In this document: positions 16,119 through 25,032 of the stretch, in pieces
Numbering within the stretch: position 1 is the stretch's first letter
Layout: each line of letters starts with the position of its first letter
Source of the DNA: Ralstonia thomasii
Lineage (GTDB): Bacteria > Pseudomonadota > Gammaproteobacteria > Burkholderiales > Burkholderiaceae
DNA length: 64,000 nt
Strand: one strand, 5' to 3'
Assembly (NCBI RefSeq): GCF_958405895.1
Contig: NZ_CATZAR010000006.1
Translations under genes and position numbers: made by a program
Notes under the pieces: generated by a model
Seen by the model: the letters and a program-made list of their open reading frames with translations, nothing else
The model's database searches: none
Told to the model about the DNA's origin: nothing

Positions 16119-17618
16119 TCAAGCCGCCGGCTGGCGGTGGTGCCAGTCGGTCGCCTGCTGGAACGCATGCGCAATCTGCAGCATGCGTGCCTCTTCAAAA
16201 TAGTTGCCGATGATCTGCAAGCCAACCGGCAGACCGTTGGCGCCAAAACCGGCCGGCACGCTCATGCCCGGCAGGCCGGCCAGGCTGGTCGACAGCGTGA
16301 AGATGTCGGCCAGGTACATCTGCACGGGGTCGCTCGTCTTCTCGCCCAGTTTCCAGGCGACGGTCGGGGCCACGGGGCCCATGATCACGTCGCACTGGCG
16401 GTTGGCACCAGCCAGCACGTTCTGGAAATCCTGCGCGATGATCCGGCGAATCTTCTGCGCCTGCAGGTAATAGGCGTCGTAATAACCGTGGGACAGCACA
16501 TAGGCACCCACCAGGATGCGGCGCTTGACCTCCCAGCCGAAACCTTCAGCACGGGACTTGCGGTACATGTCGGCCAGATCGCGGTATTCCGCCGCGCGGT
16601 GGCCGTAACGCACGCCGTCAAAGCGCGACAGGTTCGACGAAGCCTCTGCCGGAGCGATCACGTAGTACGTCGGGATCGACAGCTCGGTCTTCGGCAGGCT
16701 GATGTCGACCAGCGTGGCGCCGAGCTTTTCCAGCTCGGCCAGCGCGGCGCGTACCGTGGTGCGTACGTCATCGGCCAGGCCTTCGCCAAAATACTCCTTG
16801 GGCAGACCGATGCGCAGGCCGGCCAGCGGGCGTGCGGCATCTGCGCCTTGCAGCGGCTGGCCGAGCAGGCGGCCGAAGTCTTCCACGTCGCCACCGCGAC
16901 CGGGTTCCAGACTGGTGGAATCGCGTGGGTCAAAGCCGGCCATGGCAGACAGCAGCAGCGCGCAATCTTCGGCCGTGCGCGCCATCGGGCCGCCCTGGTC
17001 CAGCGACGAAGCGAAAGCGATCATGCCGTAGCGCGACACGCGGCCGTACGTCGGCTTGATCCCGGTAATGCCCGAGAACGATGCCGGCTGGCGGATCGAG
17101 CCGCCGGTGTCCGTTCCGGTTGCAGCAGGCGCCAGATCGGCCGCCACCGCTGCCGCCGAGCCGCCCGACGAGCCGCCCGGCACGTGCTCGAGGTTCCACG
17201 GGTTCTTGACCGCGCCGAACGCCGAGTTCTCGTTGGACGAGCCCATCGCGAATTCGTCCATGTTGGTCTTGCCCAGCGTCACCATGCCGGCCGCGCCCAG
17301 GCGCTCGACCACGGTGGCGTCAAACGGGCTGACGTAGTTGCCGAGCATCTTGGAGCCCGCCGTGGCACGCCAGCCGCGGGTGACGAACACGTCCTTGTGC
17401 GCGATCGGGACGCCGGTCAGCGGCGCCGCGTTGCCGGCCGCAATGCGTGCGTCGGCGGCCCGCGCCTGGGCAAGCGTCGCCTCGGCGTCGACATGGGTAA
17501 AGGCGTTGAGATGCGCCCCGGCCTCGATGCGCGACAGGTAATGGCGCGCCAGTTCCTCCGCCGAAACCTCTTTGGCGGCGAGTTGGGCGGACAGGGCTTT
17601 GATCGTGGATGCGGTCAT
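16119..17618 (-). CDS. gatA: Aspartyl/glutamyl-tRNA amidotransferase subunit A
   Basis: A 499-residue amidase subunit of GatCAB that releases ammonia from glutamine for tRNA-dependent amidation. The Ser-cisSer-Lys triad of the amidase signature family is visible: Lys in GVPIAHKDVF, cis-Ser in PGGSSGGSAAAVAA and the nucleophile Ser in GTDTGGSIRQPAS. The start MTASTIKALSAQL is chosen because an upstream extension is not conserved. It follows gatC by 98 bases. Confidence 0.97.
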   Translation of the reverse strand: MTASTIKALSAQLAAKEVSAEELARHYLSRIEAGAHLNAFTHVDAEATLAQARAADARIAAGNAAPLTGVPIAHKDVFVTRGWRATAGSKMLGNYVSPFDATVVERLGAAGMVTLGKTNMDEFAMGSSNENSAFGAVKNPWNLEHVPGGSSGGSAAAVAADLAPAATGTDTGGSIRQPASFSGITGIKPTYGRVSRYGMIAFASSLDQGGPMARTAEDCALLLSAMAGFDPRDSTSLEPGRGGDVEDFGRLLGQPLQGADAARPLAGLRIGLPKEYFGEGLADDVRTTVRAALAELEKLGATLVDISLPKTELSIPTYYVIAPAEASSNLSRFDGVRYGHRAAEYRDLADMYRKSRAEGFGWEVKRRILVGAYVLSHGYYDAYYLQAQKIRRIIAQDFQNVLAGANRQCDVIMGPVAPTVAWKLGEKTSDPVQMYLADIFTLSTSLAGLPGMSVPAGFGANGLPVGLQIIGNYFEEARMLQIAHAFQQATDWHHRQPAA

Positions 17619-17716
17619 CGAATACGTTCGGATGGGCTGCCGGCAGCGGCCGGCGACGTCGAATGGAGTGGGCTCAAGACAAGCGCGGACGCGCCGTTTA
17701 CGCGAATTACCGCGGG

Positions 17717-18016
17717 TTACTCGATCACCTTGGGCACAAGGTACAGGCCGGCCTCGGTGGCCGGGGCGCATTGCTGGTAGTCCGCACGGCGGTCGGCCTC
17801 GGTGACGGCATCGTCGCGCAGACGCTGGGCTTGCGCCTGGACCTGCTCGATCGGGTGGGCCATCGGCTCGATGCCGGTGGTGTCCACGGCCTGCATCTGC
17901 TCGACCAGCGAGAAAAACTGGTTGAGCTGCGTGAGGGTCTGCGCGGCCTCGCCTTCGGAGACTTCGATACGGGCGAGATGGGCGATGCGTTTGACGTCGG
18001 AGAGTTCGAGTGCCAT
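17717..18016 (-). CDS. gatC: Aspartyl/glutamyl-tRNA amidotransferase subunit C
   Basis: A 99-residue small subunit that clamps GatA to GatB. It has the family N-terminus MALELSDVKRIAHLARIEVS and the C-terminal DYQQCAPATEAGLYLVPKVIE. It is the first gene of the minus-strand cluster, with a TATAAT box about 150 bases upstream at 18163-18168, facing away from mreB. Confidence 0.96.
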   Translation of the reverse strand: MALELSDVKRIAHLARIEVSEGEAAQTLTQLNQFFSLVEQMQAVDTTGIEPMAHPIEQVQAQAQRLRDDAVTEADRRADYQQCAPATEAGLYLVPKVIE

Positions 18017-18162
18017 CGGAGTGGATCAGTGAGTGCAGCGGCGGGCGGGCAGCATGTGCGGCTGCGGCAAGCGACGGGTACTGCGCGCAACGCACGCGCA
18101 GGTGGGCCCCGGATGTGCCGATTGGCCGCAAAATTGGAGGCAAACGCCCGCGAAACGCTCGA

Positions 18163-18177
18163 ATTATAAGGTATGAT
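18163..18177. promoter_or_regulatory. Back-to-back -10 boxes for gatC and mreB
   Basis: On the minus strand a perfect TATAAT (18163-18168) would drive gatC with a leader of about 140 bases. On the plus strand TATGAT (18172-18177) would drive mreB with a leader of about 330 bases. Neither has a good -35. If both are used, the two promoters overlap and may compete. Confidence 0.45.
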
Positions 18178-18229
18178 TGCCGACTAAATTTCTAAGTCAG
18201 CAGGCGACTTCGTGCAGTCACGGACCCTC

Positions 18230-18299
18230 TGATTAAGTACCCCGGGAACCTCCCGGCAGTCGCACCGTCAGCATCAGGCGACACTTAATCAAAGGTTCC
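18230..18299 (+). ncRNA. Structured RNA-like leader upstream of mreB (three-helix junction)
   Basis: Three perfect stems nest on the plus strand. P1 pairs TGATTAAGT (18230-18238) with ACTTAATCA (18283-18291). Inside it P2 pairs CCGGGA (18242-18247) with TCCCGG (18251-18256) around a 3-base loop. P3 pairs GTCGC (18259-18263) with GCGAC (18278-18282), directly stacked on P1. A second pairing, GGAACC (18245-18250) with GGTTCC (18294-18299), would break P2 and P1, so two folds compete. I do not recognise the fold as a known riboswitch. The rest of the 498-base gap to mreB (18292-18514) shows no other clear element. Confidence 0.5.
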
Positions 18300-18514
18300 T
18301 TGGGGGCCCCCTCTCCGGGCGGCCCAGCCTCGGCAGGATGGCCAGTGCCACGGCACCCCACCGTCGATCACCACGGAGCCCGCGACATTCCCGGGAGCGC
18401 AGTAGCAGGATCGGACCGCATGGCATGCCCTTGCGACGTCCGCGCGTTGGTGCAGCCGTTGCGCCGCAATCCTGCTGCTGGGCCGCCCATGACTCGAAAA
18501 ACAGGATTCATTCG

Positions 18515-19558
18515 ATGTTCGGCTTTTTGCGCAGCTATTTCTCCAACGATCTCGCGATCGACCTCGGCACTGCCAACACCCTGATCTACGTCCGCGACAA
18601 GGGCATCGTCCTTGACGAGCCGTCGGTGGTGGCCATCCGCCAGGAAGGTGGCCCGAACGCCAAGAAGACCATCCAGGCTGTCGGTAAGGAAGCCAAGCAG
18701 ATGCTGGGCAAGGTGCCGGGCAATATCGAGGCGATCCGCCCGATGAAAGACGGCGTGATCGCCGACTTCACCGTCACCGAGCAGATGCTCAAGCAGTTCA
18801 TCAAGATGGTGCACGACACCAAGCTGCTGCGCCCGAGCCCGCGCATCATCATCTGCGTGCCGTGCGGTTCGACCCAGGTCGAGCGTCGCGCCATCCGTGA
18901 ATCGGCGCTGGGTGCCGGCGCATCGCAGGTCTACCTGATTGAAGAACCGATGGCCGCTGCCATTGGCGCCGGTCTGCCGGTGTCGGAGCCGTCGGGCTCG
19001 ATGGTGGTGGACATTGGCGGCGGCACCACCGAGGTGGGCATCATCTCGCTGGGCGGCATGGTCTACAAGGGCAGCGTGCGCGTGGGCGGCGACAAGTTCG
19101 ACGAGGCCATCGTCAACTATATCCGCCGCAACTACGGCATGCTGATCGGCGAACAGACCGCCGAAGCCATCAAGAAGGAAATCGGCTCGGCCTTCCCGGG
19201 TTCGGAAGTGCGCGAGATGGAAGTGAAGGGCCGCAACCTGTCGGAGGGCATTCCGCGCGCCTTCACGGTGTCGTCCAACGAAATTCTGGAAGCGCTGACC
19301 GACCCGCTGAACCAGATCGTCTCGTCGGTGAAGATCGCGCTGGAACAAACCCCGCCGGAACTGGGCGCCGACATTGCCGAGCGCGGCATGATGCTCACCG
19401 GCGGCGGCGCACTGCTGCGCGACCTCGACCGCCTGCTGGCCGAAGAAACCGGTCTGCCGGTGCTGGTGGCCGAAGACCCGCTGACCTGCGTGGTGCGCGG
19501 CTCGGGCATGGCGCTTGAGCGCATGGACAAGCTCGGCAGCATCTTCTCGTACGAATAA
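18515..19558 (+). CDS. mreB: Rod-shape-determining actin homologue MreB
   Basis: A 347-residue bacterial actin that forms membrane-bound filaments and directs lateral wall synthesis. It starts with a membrane-binding amphipathic segment (MFGFLRSYFSNDLAIDLGTAN); the phosphate-binding loops DLGTANTLIY and DIGGGTTEVGII and the adenosine motif TGGGALLRDLD are present. The start has AGGA eight bases upstream; a longer frame upstream is not conserved. It leads the mreB-mreC-mreD-mrdA-rodA operon. The leader is long and structured. Confidence 0.98.
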   Translation: MFGFLRSYFSNDLAIDLGTANTLIYVRDKGIVLDEPSVVAIRQEGGPNAKKTIQAVGKEAKQMLGKVPGNIEAIRPMKDGVIADFTVTEQMLKQFIKMVHDTKLLRPSPRIIICVPCGSTQVERRAIRESALGAGASQVYLIEEPMAAAIGAGLPVSEPSGSMVVDIGGGTTEVGIISLGGMVYKGSVRVGGDKFDEAIVNYIRRNYGMLIGEQTAEAIKKEIGSAFPGSEVREMEVKGRNLSEGIPRAFTVSSNEILEALTDPLNQIVSSVKIALEQTPPELGADIAERGMMLTGGGALLRDLDRLLAEETGLPVLVAEDPLTCVVRGSGMALERMDKLGSIFSYE

Positions 19559-19797
19559 CGGGACCATGCGCCACGCCGATCCGCGTTCCGCTGTTGCGAC
19601 CGATTTCGTGACTGCCGTTGTGGTCACGCCAGCCGCCTTCGCGGACCGCTGAGATGCGTCTCGCGCAGGTGCACCGTGCTCCGCCCACCCAGGGCTTGGG
19701 CACCGCACCAGCGCCACACCCAATCTGTTGCCGGCAGGCCGTTGACCTTGACGTTGACCGTCACGCGTCTGCCGTGCCCATTTGAAGCGTCCGGGTC

Positions 19798-20844
19798 ATG
19801 GATTACTCCCCGCCGCCCCTCTTCAAGCAGGGTCCGTCCGCCACCGCGCGGCTGGTCGCTTTGCTCGCGCTTGCACTTGCCTTGCTGGTGATCGATGCCC
19901 GCATGTCCGTGCTGGGTGTAGTCCGGCAAGTCGTGTCGGTCATCCTGTACCCCGTCGAGCGCCTGGTGCTGATTCCACGCGATACGGCACGCGCCGCGCT
20001 CGATTACACCCAATCGTCCACCAGGCTGGCCGTCGATAACCGCAACCTGCGCGAATCGGCGGTTGCCCAGGCGCAGCAATCGCTGCGCGCCTCGCAGCTC
20101 GAAGCCGAGAACCGCAATCTGCGCACGCTGCTCAATCTGAAGCAGCACGCGGCGGTGCCCACGGTGGCGGCGGAAGTCCTCTACGAAGCACGTGACCCTT
20201 ATACGCAGCGCATCGTGATCGATCGCGGCTCGAAGGACGGCGTGCGCGCCGGCTACCCGGTCATCGATGACCGCGGCGTGGTCGGCCAGGTGACGCGCGC
20301 GTCGCTGTTCGAATCGCAAGTCACGCTGCTAACCGACAAGGACCAGTCGATCCCCGTGGAGGTGGTGCGCAACGGCCTGCGCAGCGTCGCCTTTGGCGGT
20401 GCCCGACCGGGCGCGCTGGACCTGCGCTTCATGGCCGCCTCGGCGGATCTGCAGCAGGGCGACCTGCTCGTGACGTCGGGGCTGGACGGGGTCTATCCGG
20501 CGGGCCTGCCGGTGGCGCGCATTTCGCAAATCGAGCGCAAGGCTGATACCGCGTTCTCGCGCGTGATCTGCGAGCCGGTGGCCGGCATCCGCAGCAACCG
20601 GCACCTGCTGATCGTGAAGTACGAATCGGGCTTCCCGCCGCCGACGGATCTGTCGCCGCCGCCCGCAGCCAAAGGCAAGAACGCTGCCCGCGATGCCCGC
20701 GAAGAAAAGGACCGCGCCGCACGCGCCGCCGCCGAAGCCAATGTGCCGGCACCCGCGCCCGCAGCCGACGAAAACGCCCCGCCACCGCGCCCGACCGACG
20801 CCGACGGCAATCCGCTGGACACCGATTCAGCGCAAAAACGCTGA
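19798..20844 (+). CDS. mreC: Rod-shape-determining protein MreC
   Basis: A 348-residue bitopic inner-membrane protein that activates the PBP2-RodA synthase. After a short cytoplasmic part comes a membrane helix (about residues 18-35), a periplasmic coiled coil (NRNLRESAVAQAQQSL to LNLKQH) and the MreC beta-domain with VIDRGSKDGVRAGYPV and GLDGVYPAGLPVA. The last 70 or so residues are a Pro/Ala/charged low-complexity tail. A 239-base gap separates it from mreB and holds only a weak CGTGAC/GTCACG hairpin. Confidence 0.96.
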   Translation: MDYSPPPLFKQGPSATARLVALLALALALLVIDARMSVLGVVRQVVSVILYPVERLVLIPRDTARAALDYTQSSTRLAVDNRNLRESAVAQAQQSLRASQLEAENRNLRTLLNLKQHAAVPTVAAEVLYEARDPYTQRIVIDRGSKDGVRAGYPVIDDRGVVGQVTRASLFESQVTLLTDKDQSIPVEVVRNGLRSVAFGGARPGALDLRFMAASADLQQGDLLVTSGLDGVYPAGLPVARISQIERKADTAFSRVICEPVAGIRSNRHLLIVKYESGFPPPTDLSPPPAAKGKNAARDAREEKDRAARAAAEANVPAPAPAADENAPPPRPTDADGNPLDTDSAQKR

Positions 20845-20860
20845 AGCGAGGCCATCGATC

Positions 20861-21373
20861 ATGAACTCGCCCCAATATCTGCTGCGCCCGGTCAACCCTG
20901 GCTTCATCGCTTTCAGCTTCGTGCTGGCGTTCCTGTTCAACCTGATGCCGTGGGGCCACATGCAGTGGATTCCCGATCTGGTGGCACTGGTGCTGGTGTT
21001 CTGGAACATCCATCAGCCGCGCCGCGTGGGCATGGTGGTGGCTTTCCTGCTGGGCCTGTTGATGGACGTGCACGAAGCGCGCCTGCTTGGCGAACATGCG
21101 ATGGCGTACACGATGCTGTCGTACTTCGCGATCACGATTCACCGGCGCGTGCTGTGGTTCACGGTGCTGTCGCAGGCGCTGCATGTGCTGCCGCTGCTGG
21201 TGCTGGCGCACGCCGTACCGATCGTCATCCGTCTGCTGATGGGCGCGCACCTGCCGGACTGGCAGGTCATCCTGCCGCCGCTGATCGAAGCCGCCCTGTG
21301 GCCGTTCGCCAACGCCTTCTTGCTGGCGCCGCAGCGTCGCCCGGAGAGCGTCGACGAAACCCGGCCCATCTAA
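20861..21373 (+). CDS. mreD: Rod-shape-determining membrane protein MreD
   Basis: A 170-residue integral inner-membrane protein of the elongasome with about five or six hydrophobic segments. The family motif around AFLLGLLMDVHEARLLGEHAM is clear. It follows mreC by 16 bases. The start MNSPQYLLRPVNPGF is preferred because the longer frame upstream overlaps mreC and is not conserved. Confidence 0.95.
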   Translation: MNSPQYLLRPVNPGFIAFSFVLAFLFNLMPWGHMQWIPDLVALVLVFWNIHQPRRVGMVVAFLLGLLMDVHEARLLGEHAMAYTMLSYFAITIHRRVLWFTVLSQALHVLPLLVLAHAVPIVIRLLMGAHLPDWQVILPPLIEAALWPFANAFLLAPQRRPESVDETRPI

Positions 21374-21415
21374 GGCGGCCGACCTGATGCGCCCCGCTAT
21401 TCGCCCTCACCTGGC

Positions 21416-23821
21416 ATGACCGAAATCCGCAACGTCGAACAGGAGCTGTCGCGCTTCCGCCTGCGGCTGGCGGCGGCCGCCCTGTTCGTGCTCATCTGCT
21501 TCGGGCTGCTGCTGGCGCGTTTCTTCTGGCTGCAGCAGGTCAAGCACGAGCAGTACTCGGCCAAGGCGGAAGACAACCGCATCTCGGTCGCGCCCATCGA
21601 GCCCAACCGCGGCATCATCATGGACCGCAACGGCGTGGTGCTGGCGCGCAACTATTCGGCCTACACGCTGGAGATCACGCCGTCCAAGCTGCAGGACACG
21701 CTCGACAACACGATCGACCAGCTTGCCCAGGTCGTCGATATCCAGCCGCGCGACCGCCGCCGCTTCAAGCGCCTGATGGAAGACGCGCGCAGCTTCGAAA
21801 GTCTGCCGATCCGCAGTCAGCTGACGGACCAGGAAGTCGCGCGCTTCTCGGCGCAGCGTTTCCGCTTTCCGGGCGTGGACGTGCATGCGCGGCTGTTCCG
21901 CCAATACCCGCTTGGCGAATCGGCGTCGCACGTGATCGGCTACATCGGGCGCATCTCCGAGCGCGACCTGGACCGCATCGACAACATGAGCGATGCCAAC
22001 AGCCAGCCTGGCGTGACGTATGACCCGCGCAAGGATTCCAACAACTACAGCGGCACGGAGTACATCGGCAAGGTCGGCATCGAGCAGAGCTACGAGACCG
22101 AGCTGCACGGCCTGACCGGCTACGAAGAGGTGGAGGTGAGCGCGGGCGGCCGGCCGATCCGGACGCTGTCGACCTCACAGGCAACGCCGGGCAACAACCT
22201 GATCCTGTCGCTCGACATCAACCTGCAGCGGCTGGCCGAGCAGCTCTTCGGCAACCGGCGCGGGGCGCTGGTGGCGATCGAGCCAGAGACGGGCGACATC
22301 CTGGCCTTTGTCTCCAAGCCGACGTTCGATCCGAACCTGTTCATTGAGGGTATCGACAGCACGACTTGGGGCGAACTGAACAACTCGCCGGACAAGCCGC
22401 TGCTGAACCGGCCACTGCGCGGCACGTATCCGCCGGGCTCGACGTACAAGCCGTTCATGGCGCTGGGCGCGCTGGAGCTGGGCAAGCGCACGCCGCAGTG
22501 GGGCATGGCTGATCCGGGCTCGTTCACGCTCGGCAACCACACCTTCCGCGACGACGTGCCGGGCGGGCACGGCTGGGTCGACATGTACCGCTCCATCGTG
22601 GCGTCGTGCGACACGTATTATTACCGGCTCGCCAACGACATGGGCGTCAATGCCATCCACGATTTCATGAAGCCGTTCGGCTTCGGGCAGGTGACGGGCA
22701 TCGACATCGAGGGCGAGCGCACCGGCATCCTGCCGTCCACCGACTGGAAGCGCAAAGCCTACAAGCGCCCCGAGCAGCAGAAGTGGTACGACGGCGAAAC
22801 CATCTCGCTGGGCATCGGCCAGGGCTACAACAACTTCACCATCCTGCAGCTCGCGCATGCGATTTCGACGCTGGCCAACAACGGCGTGGTGATGAAGCCC
22901 CACCTGGTAAAGGCGGTCGAAGATTCGCTGTCCAAGTCGCGCGCGCTGACGGTGCCGACCGAGAGCTACCGGATTCCGCTCAAGCAGGCGAACATCGACG
23001 TGATCAAGCGCGCCATGGTGGGCGTGAACCAGGCCGGCACGGCGGCCAAGGCGTTCATCGGCGCGCAGTACGTGTCGGCGGGCAAGACCGGTACGGCGCA
23101 GGTGTACTCGCTGGGCAAGAACGAGAAGTACAACCACCACGCCATTCCCGAAAACAAGCGCGACCATGCGCTGTTCGAGGCTTTCGCACCGGCGGACCAT
23201 CCGAAGATCGCGCTGGCGCTGATCGTGGAAAACGCCGGCTTTGGTGCCGCATCGGCCGCACCCATCGCACGCGCGGTCATGGACTATTACCTGACCGGCA
23301 AGTGGCCTGCGGAACTGGCCGCCACCGCACCGAAGCCCCAGCAGCAACCGCCGGTGGATACGCCCAGTGTGTTCTCGACCGGCAAGACGGCCACCATCGC
23401 CAGCGCGACGGCTGCGCCGCAGGTGACCGCAGAGCCGGCATCCGGGGTCGCTGCTGCTTCGGGCGTGGCAGCCTCCGCCGCCAGTGCAGTGGCCGCCGCT
23501 TCGGCGCCGGCCGCGTCGTCGGTGGCAGGGGGCACCACACGCGGTGTGCCGCCGCTGTCGCCGGACCTGGTAGCCCCGGCCCTGCGCGAGGCTGGCACCA
23601 GCGCCGAAGCCGTCGCCCCGGCCACCCTGGACGCCCAGGTGCTGCAAGCGCTGTCGCATGCACAACCGGCGCCCGAACTGCCACCGCGCGGACGGGGCAA
23701 CGCTGCCGCACCGGCTTCGGCTCCAGCGACCACGCCAAAGGGTGCGAAGGACACCAAGCCGGGCAACAAGCCGGCACCGAAGCCCGCGCAGAAACCGGCC
23801 TCCAAGCCGGCCGCGCCCTGA
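21416..23821 (+). CDS. mrdA: Penicillin-binding protein 2, elongation-specific transpeptidase, with long C-terminal tail
   Basis: An 801-residue class B PBP that cross-links wall peptides with RodA. It has one N-terminal membrane helix, the pedestal domain (PNRGIIMDRNGVVLARN) and the transpeptidase domain with Ser342 in YPPGSTYKPF, SCDT and the SAGKTGTAQV motif. Usual length is about 630 residues; here residues from about 630 to 801 form a Pro/Ala/Ser/Lys-rich tail in the periplasm, ending in repeated KPAPKPAQKPASKP units. It sits between mreD and rodA. Confidence 0.97.
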   Translation: MTEIRNVEQELSRFRLRLAAAALFVLICFGLLLARFFWLQQVKHEQYSAKAEDNRISVAPIEPNRGIIMDRNGVVLARNYSAYTLEITPSKLQDTLDNTIDQLAQVVDIQPRDRRRFKRLMEDARSFESLPIRSQLTDQEVARFSAQRFRFPGVDVHARLFRQYPLGESASHVIGYIGRISERDLDRIDNMSDANSQPGVTYDPRKDSNNYSGTEYIGKVGIEQSYETELHGLTGYEEVEVSAGGRPIRTLSTSQATPGNNLILSLDINLQRLAEQLFGNRRGALVAIEPETGDILAFVSKPTFDPNLFIEGIDSTTWGELNNSPDKPLLNRPLRGTYPPGSTYKPFMALGALELGKRTPQWGMADPGSFTLGNHTFRDDVPGGHGWVDMYRSIVASCDTYYYRLANDMGVNAIHDFMKPFGFGQVTGIDIEGERTGILPSTDWKRKAYKRPEQQKWYDGETISLGIGQGYNNFTILQLAHAISTLANNGVVMKPHLVKAVEDSLSKSRALTVPTESYRIPLKQANIDVIKRAMVGVNQAGTAAKAFIGAQYVSAGKTGTAQVYSLGKNEKYNHHAIPENKRDHALFEAFAPADHPKIALALIVENAGFGAASAAPIARAVMDYYLTGKWPAELAATAPKPQQQPPVDTPSVFSTGKTATIASATAAPQVTAEPASGVAAASGVAASAASAVAAASAPAASSVAGGTTRGVPPLSPDLVAPALREAGTSAEAVAPATLDAQVLQALSHAQPAPELPPRGRGNAAAPASAPATTPKGAKDTKPGNKPAPKPAQKPASKPAAP

Positions 23822-23844
23822 TATTTGCGCTTGAGGATCTCGCC

Positions 23845-24996
23845 ATGGACAAACTGGACAAGCGCCGCATATTCAACGTCATCAAATCGCTTTTCACCGG
23901 CTTCGATGGCCCGCTGGCGCTGATCGTCTTCCTGCTGCTCGGCACGGGATTGGTCGCGCTGTACTCGGCCGCCATCGACATGCCGGGCCGGGTGGAAGAC
24001 CAGGTCCGCAACATCCTGCTGTCGTTCGTGCTGATGTGGATCATCGCCAACCTGCCGCAGCAGACGCTGATGCGCTTTGCGGTGCCGCTCTACACCGTCG
24101 GCGTGGCGTTGTTGATTGGCGTGGCGGCGTTCGGGCTGATCCGCAAGGGCGCGCGGCGGTGGCTCAATATCGGCGTGGTGGTACAGCCTTCCGAGATCAT
24201 GAAGATCGCCATGCCGCTCATGCTGGCGTGGTACTTCCAGAAGCGCGAGGGCGTGATCCACTGGTACGACTATCTGGCGGCCGCCCTGCTGCTGCTGATT
24301 CCCGTGGGGTTGATTGCCAAACAGCCCGACCTGGGCACCGCGCTGCTGGTGCTGGCGGCAGGCATCTACGTGATCTACTTCGCCGGGCTGTCTTGGCGGC
24401 TGATCGTGCCGGTGCTGGTCATTGCTGTCACGGCGATCACGCTGGTGGTGTCGTTCGAATCGCGCATCTGCGCACCGGGCGTGAACTGGCCGATCCTGCA
24501 CGATTACCAGCAACACCGCGTCTGTACGCTGCTCGACCCGACCACCGACCCGCTCGGTAAGGGCTTCCACACCATCCAGTCGATCATTGCCATCGGCTCG
24601 GGCGGCGTGACGGGCAAGGGGTGGCTGAAGGGCACGCAAACCCACCTTGAGTTCATCCCCGAGAAGCACACCGACTTCATCTTCGCGGTGTACTCGGAGG
24701 AATTCGGGCTGGTCGGCAACGGCGTGCTGCTGTTCCTGTATCTGCTGCTGGTTCTGCGTGGGCTGTTTATTGCCGCCAATGCGGGCACGCTGTTCGGGCG
24801 CCTGCTCGCCGGGTCCATCACGCTGATCTTCTTCACCTACGCCTTCGTCAACATGGGCATGGTGAGCGGCATCCTGCCTGTCGTGGGGGTGCCGCTGCCG
24901 CTCATCAGTTATGGGGGGACGGCGCTTGTCACGCTGGGCATGGGCATCGGCATCCTGATGAGCATCGCCCGACAGAAACGCTTCGTGCAGACCTGA
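23845..24996 (+). CDS. rodA: RodA, peptidoglycan glycosyltransferase of the elongasome
   Basis: A 383-residue SEDS-family polymerase with about ten membrane helices that makes glycan strands with PBP2. Family motifs include KGARRWLNIG, KQPDLGTALLV, KHTDFIFAVYSEEFGL and the C-terminal GVPLPLISYGGTALV. GAGGA lies seven bases before the ATG. It is the last gene of the operon and ends at a strong terminator. Confidence 0.97.
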   Translation: MDKLDKRRIFNVIKSLFTGFDGPLALIVFLLLGTGLVALYSAAIDMPGRVEDQVRNILLSFVLMWIIANLPQQTLMRFAVPLYTVGVALLIGVAAFGLIRKGARRWLNIGVVVQPSEIMKIAMPLMLAWYFQKREGVIHWYDYLAAALLLLIPVGLIAKQPDLGTALLVLAAGIYVIYFAGLSWRLIVPVLVIAVTAITLVVSFESRICAPGVNWPILHDYQQHRVCTLLDPTTDPLGKGFHTIQSIIAIGSGGVTGKGWLKGTQTHLEFIPEKHTDFIFAVYSEEFGLVGNGVLLFLYLLLVLRGLFIAANAGTLFGRLLAGSITLIFFTYAFVNMGMVSGILPVVGVPLPLISYGGTALVTLGMGIGILMSIARQKRFVQT

Positions 24997-24997
24997 C

Positions 24998-25028
24998 AAA
25001 ACGGCCGCCCAATTCTGGCGGCCGTTTT
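24998..25028. terminator. Bidirectional terminator between rodA and the acyl-CoA ligase
   Basis: A 12-base perfect stem, AAAACGGCCGCC / GGCGGCCGTTTT, with a 7-base loop. Each strand ends the stem in a U-run, so it serves the converging rodA and ligase transcripts. Confidence 0.9.
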
Positions 25029-25032
25029 GCTT

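Noticed and set aside
18300..18315. GGGGGCCCCC as a terminator in the mreB leader.
   Set aside because: A perfect palindrome without a loop cannot form a hairpin on one strand, and no U-run follows.
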